From Maratus speciosus (Eukaryota > Arthropoda > Arachnida > Araneae > Salticidae), in assembly GCA_963932465.1 (NCBI GenBank), contig OZ010793.1:255761333-255825332 (forward strand): a stretch of 64,000 bases of DNA, in the 5' to 3' direction. Under the pieces are notes generated by a model. It saw only the letters and a list, made by a program, of their open reading frames with translations. It was not told the origin of the DNA and ran no database searches. Of the stretch, positions 24,631-36,570 are shown one piece after another. A program made the translations under genes and the position numbers. The stretch's first letter is position 1. Each line of letters opens with the position of its first letter.

Positions 24631-24756
24631 TCAATCAGGCGGTCCTATCGGAATTGTGAGGGGCACACAGAGACTTGGATTTGATATAAATAGATAATGT
24701 GCTAAAAGCCCAATAACAGAAAATTCTCCAAATGTCTGCGACAGATCTTTCAGGGA
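24631..24756 (-). CDS. Possible alternative terminal exon of the host gene
   Basis: On the minus strand an acceptor (ACCTGCAGATTATTTTCAG, AG at 24758-24757) is followed by 41 open codons and a TGA stop at 24633-24631. It begins in phase 0, which matches the end of the exon at 26282, so it could be spliced as an alternative last exon, or be the true last exon of a gene distinct from the exons further left. The peptide is compact and hydrophobic in part (FGEFSVIGLLAHYLF, then SNPSLCVPLTIPIGPPD), unlike random AT-rich translation. I do not recognise it. Without transcript data this is tentative. Confidence 0.45.
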   Translation of the reverse strand, partial: SLKDLSQTFGEFSVIGLLAHYLFISNPSLCVPLTIPIGPPD

Positions 24757-26281
24757 CTGAAAATAATCTGCAGGTAAAATGTTACAAATGGACCTTTAAT
24801 TAATTAATCATTTACTTTTAATGTTTTTAAGCCTTTTACTCATTTTTATTAATAATAAAGAACTAAACATAATATAAAGTTGGAAAAAGATCCAATAGAA
24901 AAAAAAAATCTGCAAAAGGGAAAAGAAAATCTGCGACGCACGTCACCCATCAGGAACTTTCTGCTACCGAGGCTAAAAGTTAGTTCAGTTAATCACACAG
25001 AACAGTTGAAGATTCTCTTTCAGAAATATATGGCAACAAAGATGGAAATGTACTTGAACTATTTTGTAATGATCAATAAAATTTATACACAAAAAAAAAT
25101 TTGCAAAAAAAAAAAGAAATTTAATTTAAAAATGTGATTGAAAACACACTTTCACCAACTATTGTTCATAGGCAGTACTGTAGCTAAATTCATTTGTGTG
25201 TGTCTGTAAATGAACGATAAATTATATGCACACCATATTCTACAACTGTCATTTTGTAATATATCTCAGAGATATACCTAAATTTTAATATGCTTACAAT
25301 AATGTAACATGTATCATTAAAATACATTGCAAATGACTTTTCCACATGGACCATAATGTATCTGAATTCTTTTGAGTATCCCTGTAAATGAACCCTAAAT
25401 GCTACACACTTCATTTCAATACCGAACATGTCATCAATTTTATGGTAATAATCTGAATATATTTATGCGAGTTAGAGCACAGACAGCAGGTAAACCGAAT
25501 TCAAAAACACTTTTCAACTATGCATGTAAAGACATACAAAAAACTATAACAAATAATTACATTTCAAAAACACTTTTCAAATTATAAATTATATCTATAA
25601 CATGGGTAAAAAAAATAATTATTTTGATGTGTAATAATTTTTAAAACACTCGATACATAATCAAACATCACATATGTTTTACATTCATTCGAAAATAGAA
25701 AAAATTTTCTTTTACTGAAAAAAAAAATAGGGCACTTTAGAAACTAATTTAAATGTTAAATTATAGATGCTAAAATCTCCCAATTCCAATGGATGTCTTA
25801 AATTAATTCAAATAATTTAAAATTTTGTTAATACATTTTTCAGATTTTTTAAATTATATGTATAATTTTTGATGGAATTTTATACATGTGTTCAAAAAAT
25901 ATAAAACACTGTTTTAACACTTTACATATTTGGCATAATTTATATTTAATTTTTCCTTTTTCATCAGCATCCTCCAAACAAATGTATTTCATAGTCCATA
26001 TAAAAAACTTTAAAATAATCTCCATACGAAAGATTAGGCAGGAAATCCGGATGACAGAAATAAAAGGTTGATGCACATACTCTTTATTTGGCTCGAAACT
26101 TGACATGTTTACCACATGTAAAAAAAAAAAAGTATGATGCTAACTCTAAATTGTTTAAACATGAATGTTATTTTGAAAGGTACTATTATAGCTAAAAAAT
26201 GACATAAGAGATTGGACAGTGAACCAACCCTTTTTTCTAGCTCCATCTCTTGAAAACATTAAGAATTTTTAATCGCCACAC

Positions 26282-26350
26282 CTGATATATATCATGTTTC
26301 TCAAATAAAGCTATAGCATTATAAATACTCTCTTCTCTAGTGTACGGCCT
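26282..26350 (-). CDS. Host gene, short internal exon
   Basis: A 69-base exon (23 codons, phase 0 at both ends) lies between acceptor AAAAAAACAG (AG at 26352-26351) and donor CAG/GTGTGG (26281-26280). It directly continues the frame of the exon at 26598-26454 after a 103-base intron. The residues (RPYTREESIYNAIALFEKHD) complete what looks like the second half of a CUE-type ubiquitin-binding helix bundle begun in the previous exon. The acceptor has a weak pyrimidine tract; a second AG upstream would break the frame. The exon is convincing because phase and protein-like composition agree. Confidence 0.6.
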
Positions 26351-26453
26351 CTGTTTTTTTAAGACTGCATTAGTGGTAATTATGTAGTCATAAAATAAAT
26401 CTATATCATTTAAATAAATGCATATAAGTATAATAAAATATAACAATACTTAC

Positions 26454-26598
26454 TTGTCGAACATACATCCAGATAATTTCTTGAGGAACGTTAGGAAACA
26501 TTTGTAACATCTGTGAATATACAGCAGGAACTTCTTGTTCTGGCATTTCCATTCTTGATTTAGACAATAATGAAGAAGAGATCAGGTATTTTAAAACA
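26454..26598 (-). CDS. Host gene, exon with likely start codon and CUE-like motif
   Basis: A 145-base minus-strand exon follows the acceptor ATATTTCAG (AG at 26600-26599) and ends at a perfect donor GTAAGT (26453-26448). An ATG in a good context (TCAAGAATGG) at codon 16 may start the protein, with the first part as 5' UTR; the frame is also open to the exon edge. The peptide YSQMLQMFPNVPQEII resembles the MFP motif of CUE domains, which bind ubiquitin. With the disordered centre and C-terminal coiled coil encoded downstream, the layout recalls TAB2/TAB3-type adaptors of immune signalling, but no zinc finger was found and that comparison is weak inference. Total from this ATG is about 310 residues. 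Confidence 0.6.
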
Positions 26599-26599
26599 C

Positions 26600-29500
26600 T
26601 GAAATATACAACAGAATTAAAATCTATTTAAAATGCAAATCCAATTCTTTCAGCAGTCTGTAAGAGATGTAAGAGAAAACTACTGCATCAATTTATTTCA
26701 TTTTGGTTTTAAGTGAAAGATGATCCATAGATGTGTTAAATTTAGTTTTTTGCGATCATAATTACTATTAATTAGCAGTAATTCACAGTTAAAAATTGTT
26801 TTTTGTATGTGCAGACACAGAGTGATATCTAAACTAAATATGAAACATTAGACAGACTTGAATACATTTAAAAAGCATTTAAATTTAAAATATACTAGCA
26901 GACTATGCCCGCTGCGCTGGTCAATATTTTCAAATTATTTTCCTAGGATTAAATGAAATGGTGAATTCGAACTTGTATTAAAAATATATATGTATGGGCT
27001 TTAGCTTGAATGTCCTTCCGCGTTGCTGAAAAGATGCGAACGCCATTGCGATATTATATTACGTTATGCGTTTGACAAAATTTAGATATTAAAAGGTTTT
27101 TTAGATGATTATTCACAATGCACTTTTGGTAGGGAAATGAGACCGTTATGAAAATAGGAATTTAAATGTTCTCATACCTGACAGTATTAATTAAAGATGC
27201 ATTACAATGATTGCAGAGATTGACCATTGAACATGAATAATGCTCGTGTGGTTTATTTTCTTTTATTTTCGTTTGTTTGTCCTTGAACTCTTGGTCTCTC
27301 AGCTCGCGCAATATGTGATTCTGGTAGCTTAAATACAATCTCACTGAATGTTAGTTATATTTCTTAATAAACATCCTCTTGTGCTACTACTGTACTGTCA
27401 GAAAAGTATTAAATTATTTGCAGACAAAGAAGATTGTTTAAGTTTCATATTTAAAAGAAAAGTTAAACATAAAAATGTGTATTTTTAAAGCTGAATTGCT
27501 TGAATAAAACTGAAATGATGTCATTTTCATTGTCTTTTCATTTTGTTGACCAGTTGCAATCTTGTAACCGTTAACCCAGGAAAAAACTCGATGACTTAAT
27601 CTTGCAGAAAAATAAACCTCATGCATCTAAAAAAATCTTTATAATCATCCGTAATCGACGTCATTGTGAGGGTTGACTTCAAACCTTAAAACTGATGCAA
27701 CAATATTGTTGCACATGTACCAGCGTTAAGAACTGACAATGATAAATAAAGTTATTTATTGTATGTGTGTCAGTAAAATATTTATATATACCTTTAACTG
27801 TTGAATGCAGGCGTTATTTAAGTGTGTATGTGTGTTTTAATATATATTGTAGTATGTGTGCTTTATTATAAATAAAGTTAGTTAGACAAAAAGTTTAGCA
27901 ATATGCATTTTGGCGAGTACCTGAACCGAAGATTTATTTTGCACTTTTCTAAAGAGCATAATAACACGGACAAACAAATAGGCCTTCTATGTTCTTTATA
28001 TTTAAGAGTAAATTAATCTTCTGTCTGCTGTGTAAATAACCCAGATTATGAAAATAACTCTTAATTTGTTGCTATGTTCAGCTGCTAGGGTGTGCATCAG
28101 GACAATTCGCTTTATAATGATCGAAATTCGAGGTAATTTAATCCTATCTAGGCTGAAATGATAAGATCACAGACATTAGTCCATTTGCCACGACTGGAAT
28201 CTCTAATTGGGATCGCTAATTTCAAAATCTATCTAATCTTTTGTAATTTGATACGCCGTCCAATGCGCTAATTGGCGGGTTACACGATTCCGTAAGATTA
28301 GTCCAATATGTTCAACAAAACATTTCAAAAAGAATGTTTAAGCAAAAGAAAGTTATGCAGAAAAAGCTAAAAAGAAATGACAAATTAGCAAGCAATTTTT
28401 ATTGCAAAATATTGGCTTTTTTTTTATAGTACTTACTAACGTATGATTGCAGAAATCCTTTTAACAATATTCTTATATCTTAACTTTTAAAGCAGTGAAT
28501 ATTCCTATAAGTGAAATTGACAAAATGCTCGGCATGTTAAAAAAAAAAAAAAAAACATTATACCCAATAAGTAATGATCCGAGTTCGAGGATATAAAGAT
28601 CACATGATTGAGGAAAACAAAACGCATGTTTCCATAGTAACGGTATTTATTCCATAGTATGGTAAAAAATATTTTAAATCTCTGAAAGTAAATTATTTTA
28701 GCATATGTGTGTATATGGCAGACATTTACACTAAAATTTAATTGCTTGACTACATAATTATAATTTTAACTGCTTTTATATAATTTCCGCTTGAATATAA
28801 AAATGTTTTCCAAAATGCTCTGGTAAACTTAAAAAGAAAACACCATTATTGCGAACTTCTCTCGGCTTATTTCACACTTCTGCCTTATTTGGCTTAAAAT
28901 TGCATTGCTTGGCGACGAAGGTAATAAATAAATAGCATGTAACTTCTAGATGTAAATATTGAAATATTATTAGCAACAAATATAGTGTCATGCATCTGGC
29001 AACAGAAAAGTTGTTGTAAAAAGATATTTTTATTTATGTTTGACGCAAAATGTCAATAAAGGCTTTTTGATATTAAATTAGTAAATGTTATTAAATATTA
29101 TTTAAATTCATAAAATGTAGTAGCAATTTAAATGTGTTAGATATTATTTAAATTAGTAGATGTGAAAATACTAATAGTATTAAAAGAACTCACGTGATAA
29201 ACCTTTTGAGAAACAGCTACCTACAAAATCACTAATACAGCCATTTTTACAGATACTTCTAGTTTCTTCTGCAAATCATATGATGGGAGAATTATATAAA
29301 TAAAATGACAAAAAAAAAAGACTAAAGAATTTTACTTAGCTTTTATTTCATAAAGTTTTCAGACACGTTTTTATTAACCTGGCGCAAGTGATAAAAGAAC
29401 TAAAAAGGAAAAAAATGTCATTCAAAATTAGTCTAATCAAATTTTCAGATTCATTTTTTTAACCTATCACAAGCGATAATTCGCCAAATGTTGTACCAAT

Positions 29501-29970
29501 TGTAAAATTTCACAATAATTTATACTTTTAGCATTACAAATATTTATTCCATGTTTAAATTAAATATTTTCGTTTTATAATATTATGTCTTATTAAAACT
29601 TTTTTTTGTTGTTTTTTAAATTAAATATCAGTATTTTTTTCATTTATTCGCGAGGTGTTTGCATTATTTTCTTAACAGATATAGCCATCTTAATCCTTTA
29701 ATCAACAAACCTTTCGCCAAAAGATAATTACTGGCAACCTTTTCGTTTAAAATAGCAGTAAAATACGAAATTTATTATCAAAAATCATAGCTATCTCTGT
29801 ATATTTTCTCATAAACCACCCCAAGAATATTTCCTATCGAATGATACAATTTGGAAAAAAATCCACCGGGTAGTTTTTGAAAACACCCGAGCGGAACTTT
29901 TAGAGCTTACTGCTTTATAATATATATGATATGATACATAAAAATACATGTGCTTTGTTCTAAGTTGTAC
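26600..29970. other. AT-rich DNA upstream of the host gene exons
   Basis: There is no convincing gene. A segment near 26895-27100 (ACTAGCAGACTATGCCCGC onward) looks like the start of a dispersed repeat. GT-rich microsatellite-like DNA occurs near 27760-27880. A 5' UTR exon or promoter of the minus-strand gene may lie here but cannot be recognised. Confidence 0.3.
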
Positions 29971-30172
29971 CACCTGGTGGGGCACCTTGGGACAGTTAAA
30001 AATAATGTGAAAAGTTCAATAATTGAATTACAATATACATGAAATTGTTTGTTCAGGAAAAGAAATTTATTTAAACTGACAAAGAAAAGATAATTATTGC
30101 AAATTTTCTAAATTTTAGGTATGCAAAGAATATTTGGCCTTGGTATTCCATTCCAGTTTTTTTTTCATGCTC

Positions 30173-30367
30173 CTAATTTGAAGGAATGTTTTTTTTATTT
30201 GCTAAAGCATATTCATAAGCAAAGGTACGCACATCATTAATTGTTAGTCCATAGTGATAGTTTGAAGCTTGTAAAATGTTGTCTACCAACTTTCCTTCCT
30301 CATCATCGGTGAATATTTTTCGACTTTGTACCTTTGATATACTTAAAGTTAAAATCAGGCTGTTCAC
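30173..30367 (-). pseudogene. Pogo/jerky-like transposase fragment
   Basis: A short minus-strand frame contains IFTDDEEGKLVDNILQAS followed by HYGLTINDVRTFAYEYAL. This is the characteristic second helix-turn-helix segment of insect pogo-like transposases and jerky-type proteins, which binds the terminal repeats. The frame closes at 30170 and no DDE region follows, so only this fragment survives. It belongs with the upstream helix-turn-helix piece near 32.7 kb. Confidence 0.75.
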
Positions 30368-30989
30368 TTTTTAAAAAAACTAGGGGATCGTACCCGGGCT
30401 CCGGGTTACAGAATATTGGTGAAATATTTTTTTTAAATTGAAAACTAATATTTTTTTTTATATGCAATAAATTTTTTCGATTGCCCATTTACATTAAAAA
30501 AGCATTTTTCATATGAAAAATGCAAATTATACAATCAAATAATTTTTTTTAATTTATCAAAAGCGATATTTTCTTATTAGCCGCATGCTAAGAGTTATTT
30601 GACCAAGATTTTGCTACATACAGCATCCTTTTATATTCTGATAATTTCAGAGCTTATATATGTCTGTTAAATTTGTGTTTTATTTATATTATTTTATTTA
30701 TTTAATCATAGGGAAGTTTTTTTTTTAAATGGATATTAGCTGTAAGAAAATGATGAACTCTCTATTTTGTTTTACGGGCAAACGGATTAATCTTTCGTAA
30801 TGGAGCTCAGTGCAATATAGATAAATAAAAAAATATTTCATGCATTAAAATTGTTTTTAAAACTATAGACAATCAGTAAACTGAGATGAACTTTGCAAAC
30901 AAATTCCATTTGAAAAAAAAAATCCTATTTGATGATCTAAAAATTTAAATTTTATGATTACAAATATGTTAGATGTGTTTTTTTTTTTT

Positions 30990-32665
30990 TATATTATTCT
31001 TTTATTTCGATATTATAAAGGACAAACATATCTGTGCATAACGCATACGCCATTCTGCGAATGGCAACAATTTGAAATTTAAAATGAAATTTCGGTTTTG
31101 AAATTTTCGTTACTGCAAATTTTTAAACTTCTAAACATCGCACATTTTCAACTTTTAGATCATCGTATAGGGAAAAAAATGTACTTTTAAATGCAATTTG
31201 TTTGAAAGCTCTATCTCAATTTATTTTTGAGATAATTTTTTTACAGTTTTTAGTACCAATTTTGTAATTGTGGCAACTGAAGTACTCTATTTCTATTAAA
31301 AGTAAAAGGAAAATAGTCATGGTTTATTTATTTTTATTGATTATATCCTTATTGATGTCATTTTCCCATTACAAATAAAAGTAACTTTTTTCTAATTTTT
31401 GTACAGAAAATTACGTCAGTCATTTAAAAAAACAAGCATTCTTCTTCATAAATCAAAAGATTGAAGAAGATATCTCAATTATTTTTACATTACGCTGATA
31501 CTGAGTTTGAGAATATAGGCAAAATGATTCAGTGAGTTAAAATGATGTCCTATTTAAAACAAAACGATAATTTTCTTTGATAAAACTAAATATTTGACCA
31601 ATACTAAATGGCCAATACTATGGCAACTAAAGGCAAATTTCTGAATGGTAAATTTTCACGGGTACTTCAGATTAGAACTTAAAATTTTATGCGAATGTTC
31701 ACATGAAAAGTTGTATTGGACAAATGTGCCTTTAAGTTTGGAAATACATTCATTAATAATGTATTGCGCGTTAAAATACTTTTAAATTGTGAATTTGAGT
31801 GGTGCATAGGTAAATTTTGAGAATGTGAAAATAACGTATAGTTTAGATTTTATGAGGGGAATTTTATGATGTGACAAAGCAAATCCATTTTACTGATTTT
31901 TAATCCTGTAAAAACAAACGTAAGAGCCTCAATCGATAACTTCAACATAATTACTATCTTGATTACGTATTCTAATACAGTTTTACTTTTCAATAATTTT
32001 AGCAGTTGAAGCTTTTGGAAATAACATTTTGGTAATTTTAGGCTAAAAACATTTGTTTTAAGAGTTAGATAACCAATGCAAGATGGATTTTTTATTGTAA
32101 TTATTTTTGTAGGTTTATTTTAAATTCGATTTAACAGTTCCATTCTAAACATTTTAATTCGTCGAATTTCGACGGGTTCCAACTCGTGTTTATAAAAGAA
32201 GTATTAATTTCGTTAATTTGTCTTTCACAAATATGTTAGATTGGGTTTTTTTAATATTATTCTTTTATTTGTTTATAAAGGAAGTATTAATTTCGTTATG
32301 CAAAGATAGTCAGAAACAAATGCTGAAGAATGTTTTTGCATTATGTGAAAAATGTTCATTATTATTATGTATTGAAACCGGCACGTGATAAGATAAACTT
32401 AAAAAAAATCATGCTTAAAAATTATTTTAAAAAACATAATACATCAGACAATTAAGATACAGTTTTTAAACAAATTGCATTTGAAAGTCAATTTTTTTCC
32501 TATGCGACGAAAATTGAAAATGTATGATGGTCAAAAGATTAAAAAAATGCAGTAGCGAAAATTTCAAGACCGAAATTTGATCGTGAAGTGTTGCTATTCG
32601 CAAAATGACGTCAGAATTACGCACAGATACGTTTGTCCTTTATAATATAGATACTAACATGACGA
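30990..32665. mobile_element. Element with about 200-bp inverted repeats inside the pogo remnant
   Basis: The sequence from TATAAAGGACAAACATATCT (about 31011) to about 31210 is repeated in inverse orientation at about 32450-32650 with roughly 75-80% similarity. The matched order of motifs includes CTGTGC, GCGAATGGCAACA, GAAATTTTCGTTACTGCA and GCAATTTGTTT. An internal partial duplication (AATATTATTCTTTTATTTG-type) recurs near 32245. No coding sequence was found in the 1.65 kb. Confidence 0.7.
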
Positions 32666-33009
32666 TTCAGAGTAGTCATGCTAACATTGTAGACTGCAGC
32701 AGATTTCCTTTCACCTGATAAAATTTTTGCAGCAGTTTTCTGAATATTGTCAGCACAAATTGCTGCATTTTTTGTATTCTAAATTTTTAATCCTTGCCAT
32801 TGATAACCCTAATGACTTCCTAAAAGAAGAAGTAATAACTATTAATAAATACTTGTTATGTAGATTAAATAAAAAATGTTTTAAACACAATATCTTTTTG
32901 TTATAATATTTCGAATAAAAGTTAGACAGGCATATCTTCTATCTTGTGTCCCAAGGTACACCACCTTCACCTTTCCCAAGGTGCGCCATACCCACTATGA
33001 AATTTTAGA

Positions 33010-34230
33010 ATGTTAATTTTAGCACTAGAACTATTATTATACATCAGTTTTATAAAGAAAGCTTTAAATTTCATTATACAGTAGACTCCCTCAAATCCAC
33101 ACAGCTTGGGACCAGAGGTTGTGCGAATTTTAGAATTTTGCGGATTTCTGGTCATTGCTTTGTTTACAATTTTTAAACAGTCATTTGAATGCAATAATGC
33201 AATCAAAATTATAATGAATGATTGTAATATAGTAAAATATTGAAATAATTAAGTAAAGTAATAAACTAAAAGGTTAAAAAGTAAGTTTATTAAAAACTGA
33301 TTAAAATATTAAAAGTAAAGTTCAAGTAAATAACTAATAATGTATATTTGAACATGCATAGAAAAGATGCGATACATTTTCCTTTATTCAATGAAACTTT
33401 CCTTATGAAAGGTACTCTCTCTCAGGGGCGTCGCCATGGGGGGGTATAGGGGGGGGGGGGAGCCTCCCCCCCCAATATATGTGAAGTTGGGAAATTTGAG
33501 CTTAGAGTTGGGAAATTCTAGATTTTTGAGACATTTTCTTTTTTTAAAGTAATATAGTAAAAAAATTACGAAATTTTTATTGTTTTGATGATTATGTTTC
33601 TGAGTACTGTAACAGTAAACAAGAGTAAACAAGTTAAATTATCAAAAGAAATACAAAACGAAATCAGCCACACTCAACTTATCATTGTGTTTTTCAGTTA
33701 TACAAAAATATTATATACATCTACCAGTCCTAAATTTCTTTACTCCTGTCCATCAATAGTCTGACAATCCAGCTCTTGTATTTCCTCCAAAACTTTGTTC
33801 CTTTATCAAAAATTTCACCCTACCTCTCCTTCTCCTCCCAAAAGAGAATCCAGCTATTTTAATCCAAAAGGATTGTATCTTCTTTTGAAAATTGGAGATA
33901 ACTTGTAGCACAACAGAAAGGAATGTAGTCACCTACTTGAAACACAGCTGGGCAAGAAGATTTGATGAGTTTTCACGAATTGCACTAATTTTTTAACTAA
34001 TTTCGCGATTTTTTTGAAAATATTTTACTCATTCTCGTGATTTTTTGCCTCAAAAATTAGTTAACCCTTTGCAGTTAAGAAAAAAGCGTTATATGAGCAA
34101 ATGTGAATATAAAAAGTCGTCCGTTTAGATAAATTTGTCACATTTTACTTTTATTTGTGTGCGAAATATACATCAGCGCTGTTCGTTTATATTTATAGGT
34201 GTTTTGAAATTTTAAACCAAAAGTCCAGTG
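33010..34230. other. AT-rich DNA with G/C runs
   Basis: Apart from the Tigger end and the G12/C8 runs at 33436-33472 no gene or clear element is seen. Confidence 0.3.
33079..33160 (+). repeat. Tigger-type terminal repeat, one end only
   Basis: CAGTAGACTCCCTCAAATCC preceded by TA is a typical Tigger/pogo end, followed by GTGCGAATTTTAGAATTTTGCGGAT. A second end was not found to the right; a CAGGGGCGTCGCCATGG sequence at 33424, like hAT termini, and G/C runs to 33472 may mark another truncated element. Confidence 0.5.
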
Positions 34231-34234
34231 TTGT

Positions 34235-36000
34235 GTGTTTAAAGCTGTTCTAAAAAATGACTATAAATGTCAGCATGAAAGAACACTTCATAATAGGAAA
34301 AGAGTTTTCGTGGAAGACTTTGGAGCATCTAAAACTCCATTCGAGGATGAAAAAGGTAAGAAAAAGGACAATTTGGAACAGAAATATGGCCATGAAAGCA
34401 ATCCATCAACTGAAGAAAAAATCGACTTTCACTGTAACACTGACACGTTGCACTTGAATAAAATTTTGAAGAAATAAAGATTTCCTTATAGACAAGTTCA
34501 CAAACAATTATGAATATTAGGATGTGACTGAAGAAGCTGACTTCCAAAAGCACCGTCAGAAAATGGTTTCACCAAAGGGAATAGATATAAATAATAGCAC
34601 AGCAATGAACATTGATACACATAAGTTTTACAGGAAATAATTATAAGAAATACAAGAAAATTTTGGCAATTTAGTAATGGGCTTAAGGGGGATCAGGGCT
34701 TGATCGATACCGAAAAACATGTAAACAGAGCTCTCGCTTCGAATCCATATAAAAACAGAAGTATTCGATGTAACTAATTTAAACTTCCTGATATTTTAAG
34801 GTACGTTTGTAGTCTTATAAAATTATAAAATGAAGTACTTCAATGTAATAAAAGAAAAAATACAGCAAAATCTATATAACACAATTTTCGAAAAAAAATT
34901 TAGGTGTCATATCTCCACCCGCAAGATATCTTAACGTTGAATTGACATAAGAACCCAATTTTTGCTTTAAAATGATCAGGAAACTTTACTCTATAGAATG
35001 AATTAAGGATATAACTATCACTCAAAGGAAACCTCATTAAAAAACCTCTCAAATTTAAAAATTTAAAAAACCCTAAAAAATACAAGTTTTTTTCCCTTAT
35101 AAATATGTAAAATATTAAGCTATCTAAAATATATTAATTCATTCTATAGATAATGATGTTATATGCATGCAAAAAAAGTTTTAAGCCATTCCATCAAATA
35201 GTTTTTTTTTTTTAATCTTACGGATAATCGTCAAAAATCAAGTTTTAAGAAAACGCGACTTAAAGTTGCAATTAAATGGGTGTGGCTATGAAACTGATTG
35301 TTACATAAATGCTTATAACTCCGTTAAAAATGCAAATATTTTATGCGGTTTTTTGCACTGTGTTCAGAAGTAATTAAATAATCAAAATAGATACTAAAAA
35401 AAAATCAATTTTTTGAAAAGTTTTCAAGTCCTGAGCCCCCTTAAATGACAATGTTCCCTATATCAGGAGAATATTGCACCAATCATTTCATATTTAAATT
35501 ATAATTGTGCAAGGCAAATTTGAATATCACTAACTTAGAAAAGTTAATAATGTTTCTACCTAGATATGAGAAACCGGATGTACATGACTTGCAGAGTCAA
35601 ATAGAAATAAACCAAATCCCAACTCAAATGAACCTTTTACTCATGCCATGAAATTCGAAGACTATTTGGGTCGCGCCGTTAAACTATATACTCGTTATCT
35701 TAACGTTCACAGCAGCTTATCTTTATGGTGTTGCATCTAATGAAAGAGTCTTTAGTCAAATAAAAATTTAAAAAATATGTATTGCAAACTACAATGAGGG
35801 ATGACAGACTTGACAGTTTAATGCTTTTAAAATGTGAAAGTGAAATTGTGGAACTTATTAAACTGGACGATGTTATCATGAGGTTAGCTTCTTTGAAGAA
35901 CAGAAGAATTAATGTTAAAGGAAAAAAATCTATTCGGATGTGCCAATTCCAAAACTTTATTCTATCCTATACATGTTAATACCTCAAAATTTGCAATCAC
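34235..36000 (+). pseudogene. hAT transposase pseudogene split by a TTAA MITE
   Basis: Plus-strand coding remnants lie on both sides of the insertion at 34687-35440. Bridging the MITE at its TTAA site makes the local frame continuous (QENFGNLVMG on the left, LNDNVPYIRRIL on the right), which shows that the transposase was intact there before the MITE arrived. The 3' part (35700-35940) has SNERVFSQIKI and the following RDDRLDSLMLLK, the C-terminal dimerisation block of hAT transposases. Stops and frameshifts elsewhere, including near 35770, show that it is dead. The N-terminal part (34235-34660) is poorly conserved and only inferred. Confidence 0.65.
34687..35440. mobile_element. MITE with TTAA target duplication
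   Basis: Flanking TTAA occurs at 34683-34686 and 35441-35444. The terminal inverted repeats read GGGGG(A/C)TCAGG(G/A)CTTGA. TTAA duplications point to the piggyBac or Kolobok type. It is 754 bp long and non-coding. Confidence 0.85.
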
Positions 36001-36214
36001 AATGCTAAAATTAAATAACTATTCTATGCCCATAATAATGAATTTTAAAGGTATAGATCCGTTTAATTGTGTGCATTTAAAAAGGAGATACAAGCATCGC
36101 ATTTTCCAAACAAATCATTGAATTTTGGCACACATCCTGTTAGATGTCTGCAACCAAGATTCCAAACCCAAAGAGCACAAAAGCGATACCTTTGGACAGT
36201 ATACACACAAGCCT

Positions 36215-36570
36215 AATAAGGAAGTGCAACCGAATATGAAGTTTGTCTAAATTCCTTGCATTAGTTTTTAAGATATAGCTATCGTGAAAAATGCTGCAAG
36301 CAGTACCACTTGTTATATGACATACACAAAAACCTAATAAGCCCCAAATTACGTAGGTTTAACAGGATATGAAGTTTGATCAAATTCCATGCAACAGTTT
36401 TTGAGAGATAACTATCACTAAAATCATGTAAATCGTGAAAAATGCAGCACAGCAGCGCCACCTTTTGGGCGATATACACCAAAAACTAATCAGCATTAAT
36501 TTTTATCAAGATATAACAAAATCTGAAGTTTTATTAAATCCCGCGCATTAGTTCTTAAGATAGAGCACCC
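36215..36570 (+). repeat. Degenerate tandem repeat, unit about 133-150 bp
   Basis: Three units carry ATGAAGTTTG(T/A)(C)TAAATTCC(T/A)TGCA then a TAGTTTTTAAGATATAGCTA-like and a GTGAAAAATGC(A/T)GCA segment; anchors are near 36238, 36371 and 36521. Similarity is moderate. Confidence 0.6.

Larger units (their letters stand above)
14955..26281 (-). other. Host-gene intron (11.3 kb) with many repeats
   Basis: It spans the donor at 26281 (GTGTGG) to the acceptor at 14955. It holds a (TA)n tract (about 15070-15098), a hAT MITE (15130-15925), two or three copies of the palindrome-headed repeat (16867-20865), an LTR-like block (20868-21542), a tandem repeat near 24 kb and a possible alternative last exon (24756-24631). 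A short protein-like minus frame at 16419-16213 (HSQHDHLKELVLNTQILADR) could not be assigned. 21560-23880 and 25150-26230 show only T- or A-rich unique-looking DNA. Confidence 0.45.
29974..33000 (-). mobile_element. Pogo-like transposon, degraded and interrupted
   Basis: The ends share GG(G/C)GCACCTTGGGA in inverted orientation (near 29978-29994 and 32965-32990), with further ACCTTGGGACA motifs. Between them are two pieces of a minus-strand pogo-like transposase N-terminal region: a helix-turn-helix piece at about 32795-32660 and a CENP-B-type piece at 30367-30173. The pieces are separated by another inverted-repeat element (about 30990-32665). The catalytic domain was not found, so it is an inactive remnant. 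The exact outer boundaries are approximate. Confidence 0.55.

Noticed and set aside
24733..24777. Plus-strand start-codon exon (ATGTCTGCGACAGAT.. followed by GTAAAA)
   Set aside because: Only 14 codons, with no partner exon. The opposite strand of the same place has a longer open frame with a good acceptor and a stop.
24880..25137. Plus-strand frame of 85 codons, and a neighbouring frame ending at a GATCAATAA
   Set aside because: The alternative frame looks slightly protein-like but contains stops, and no splice structure or family could be recognised.
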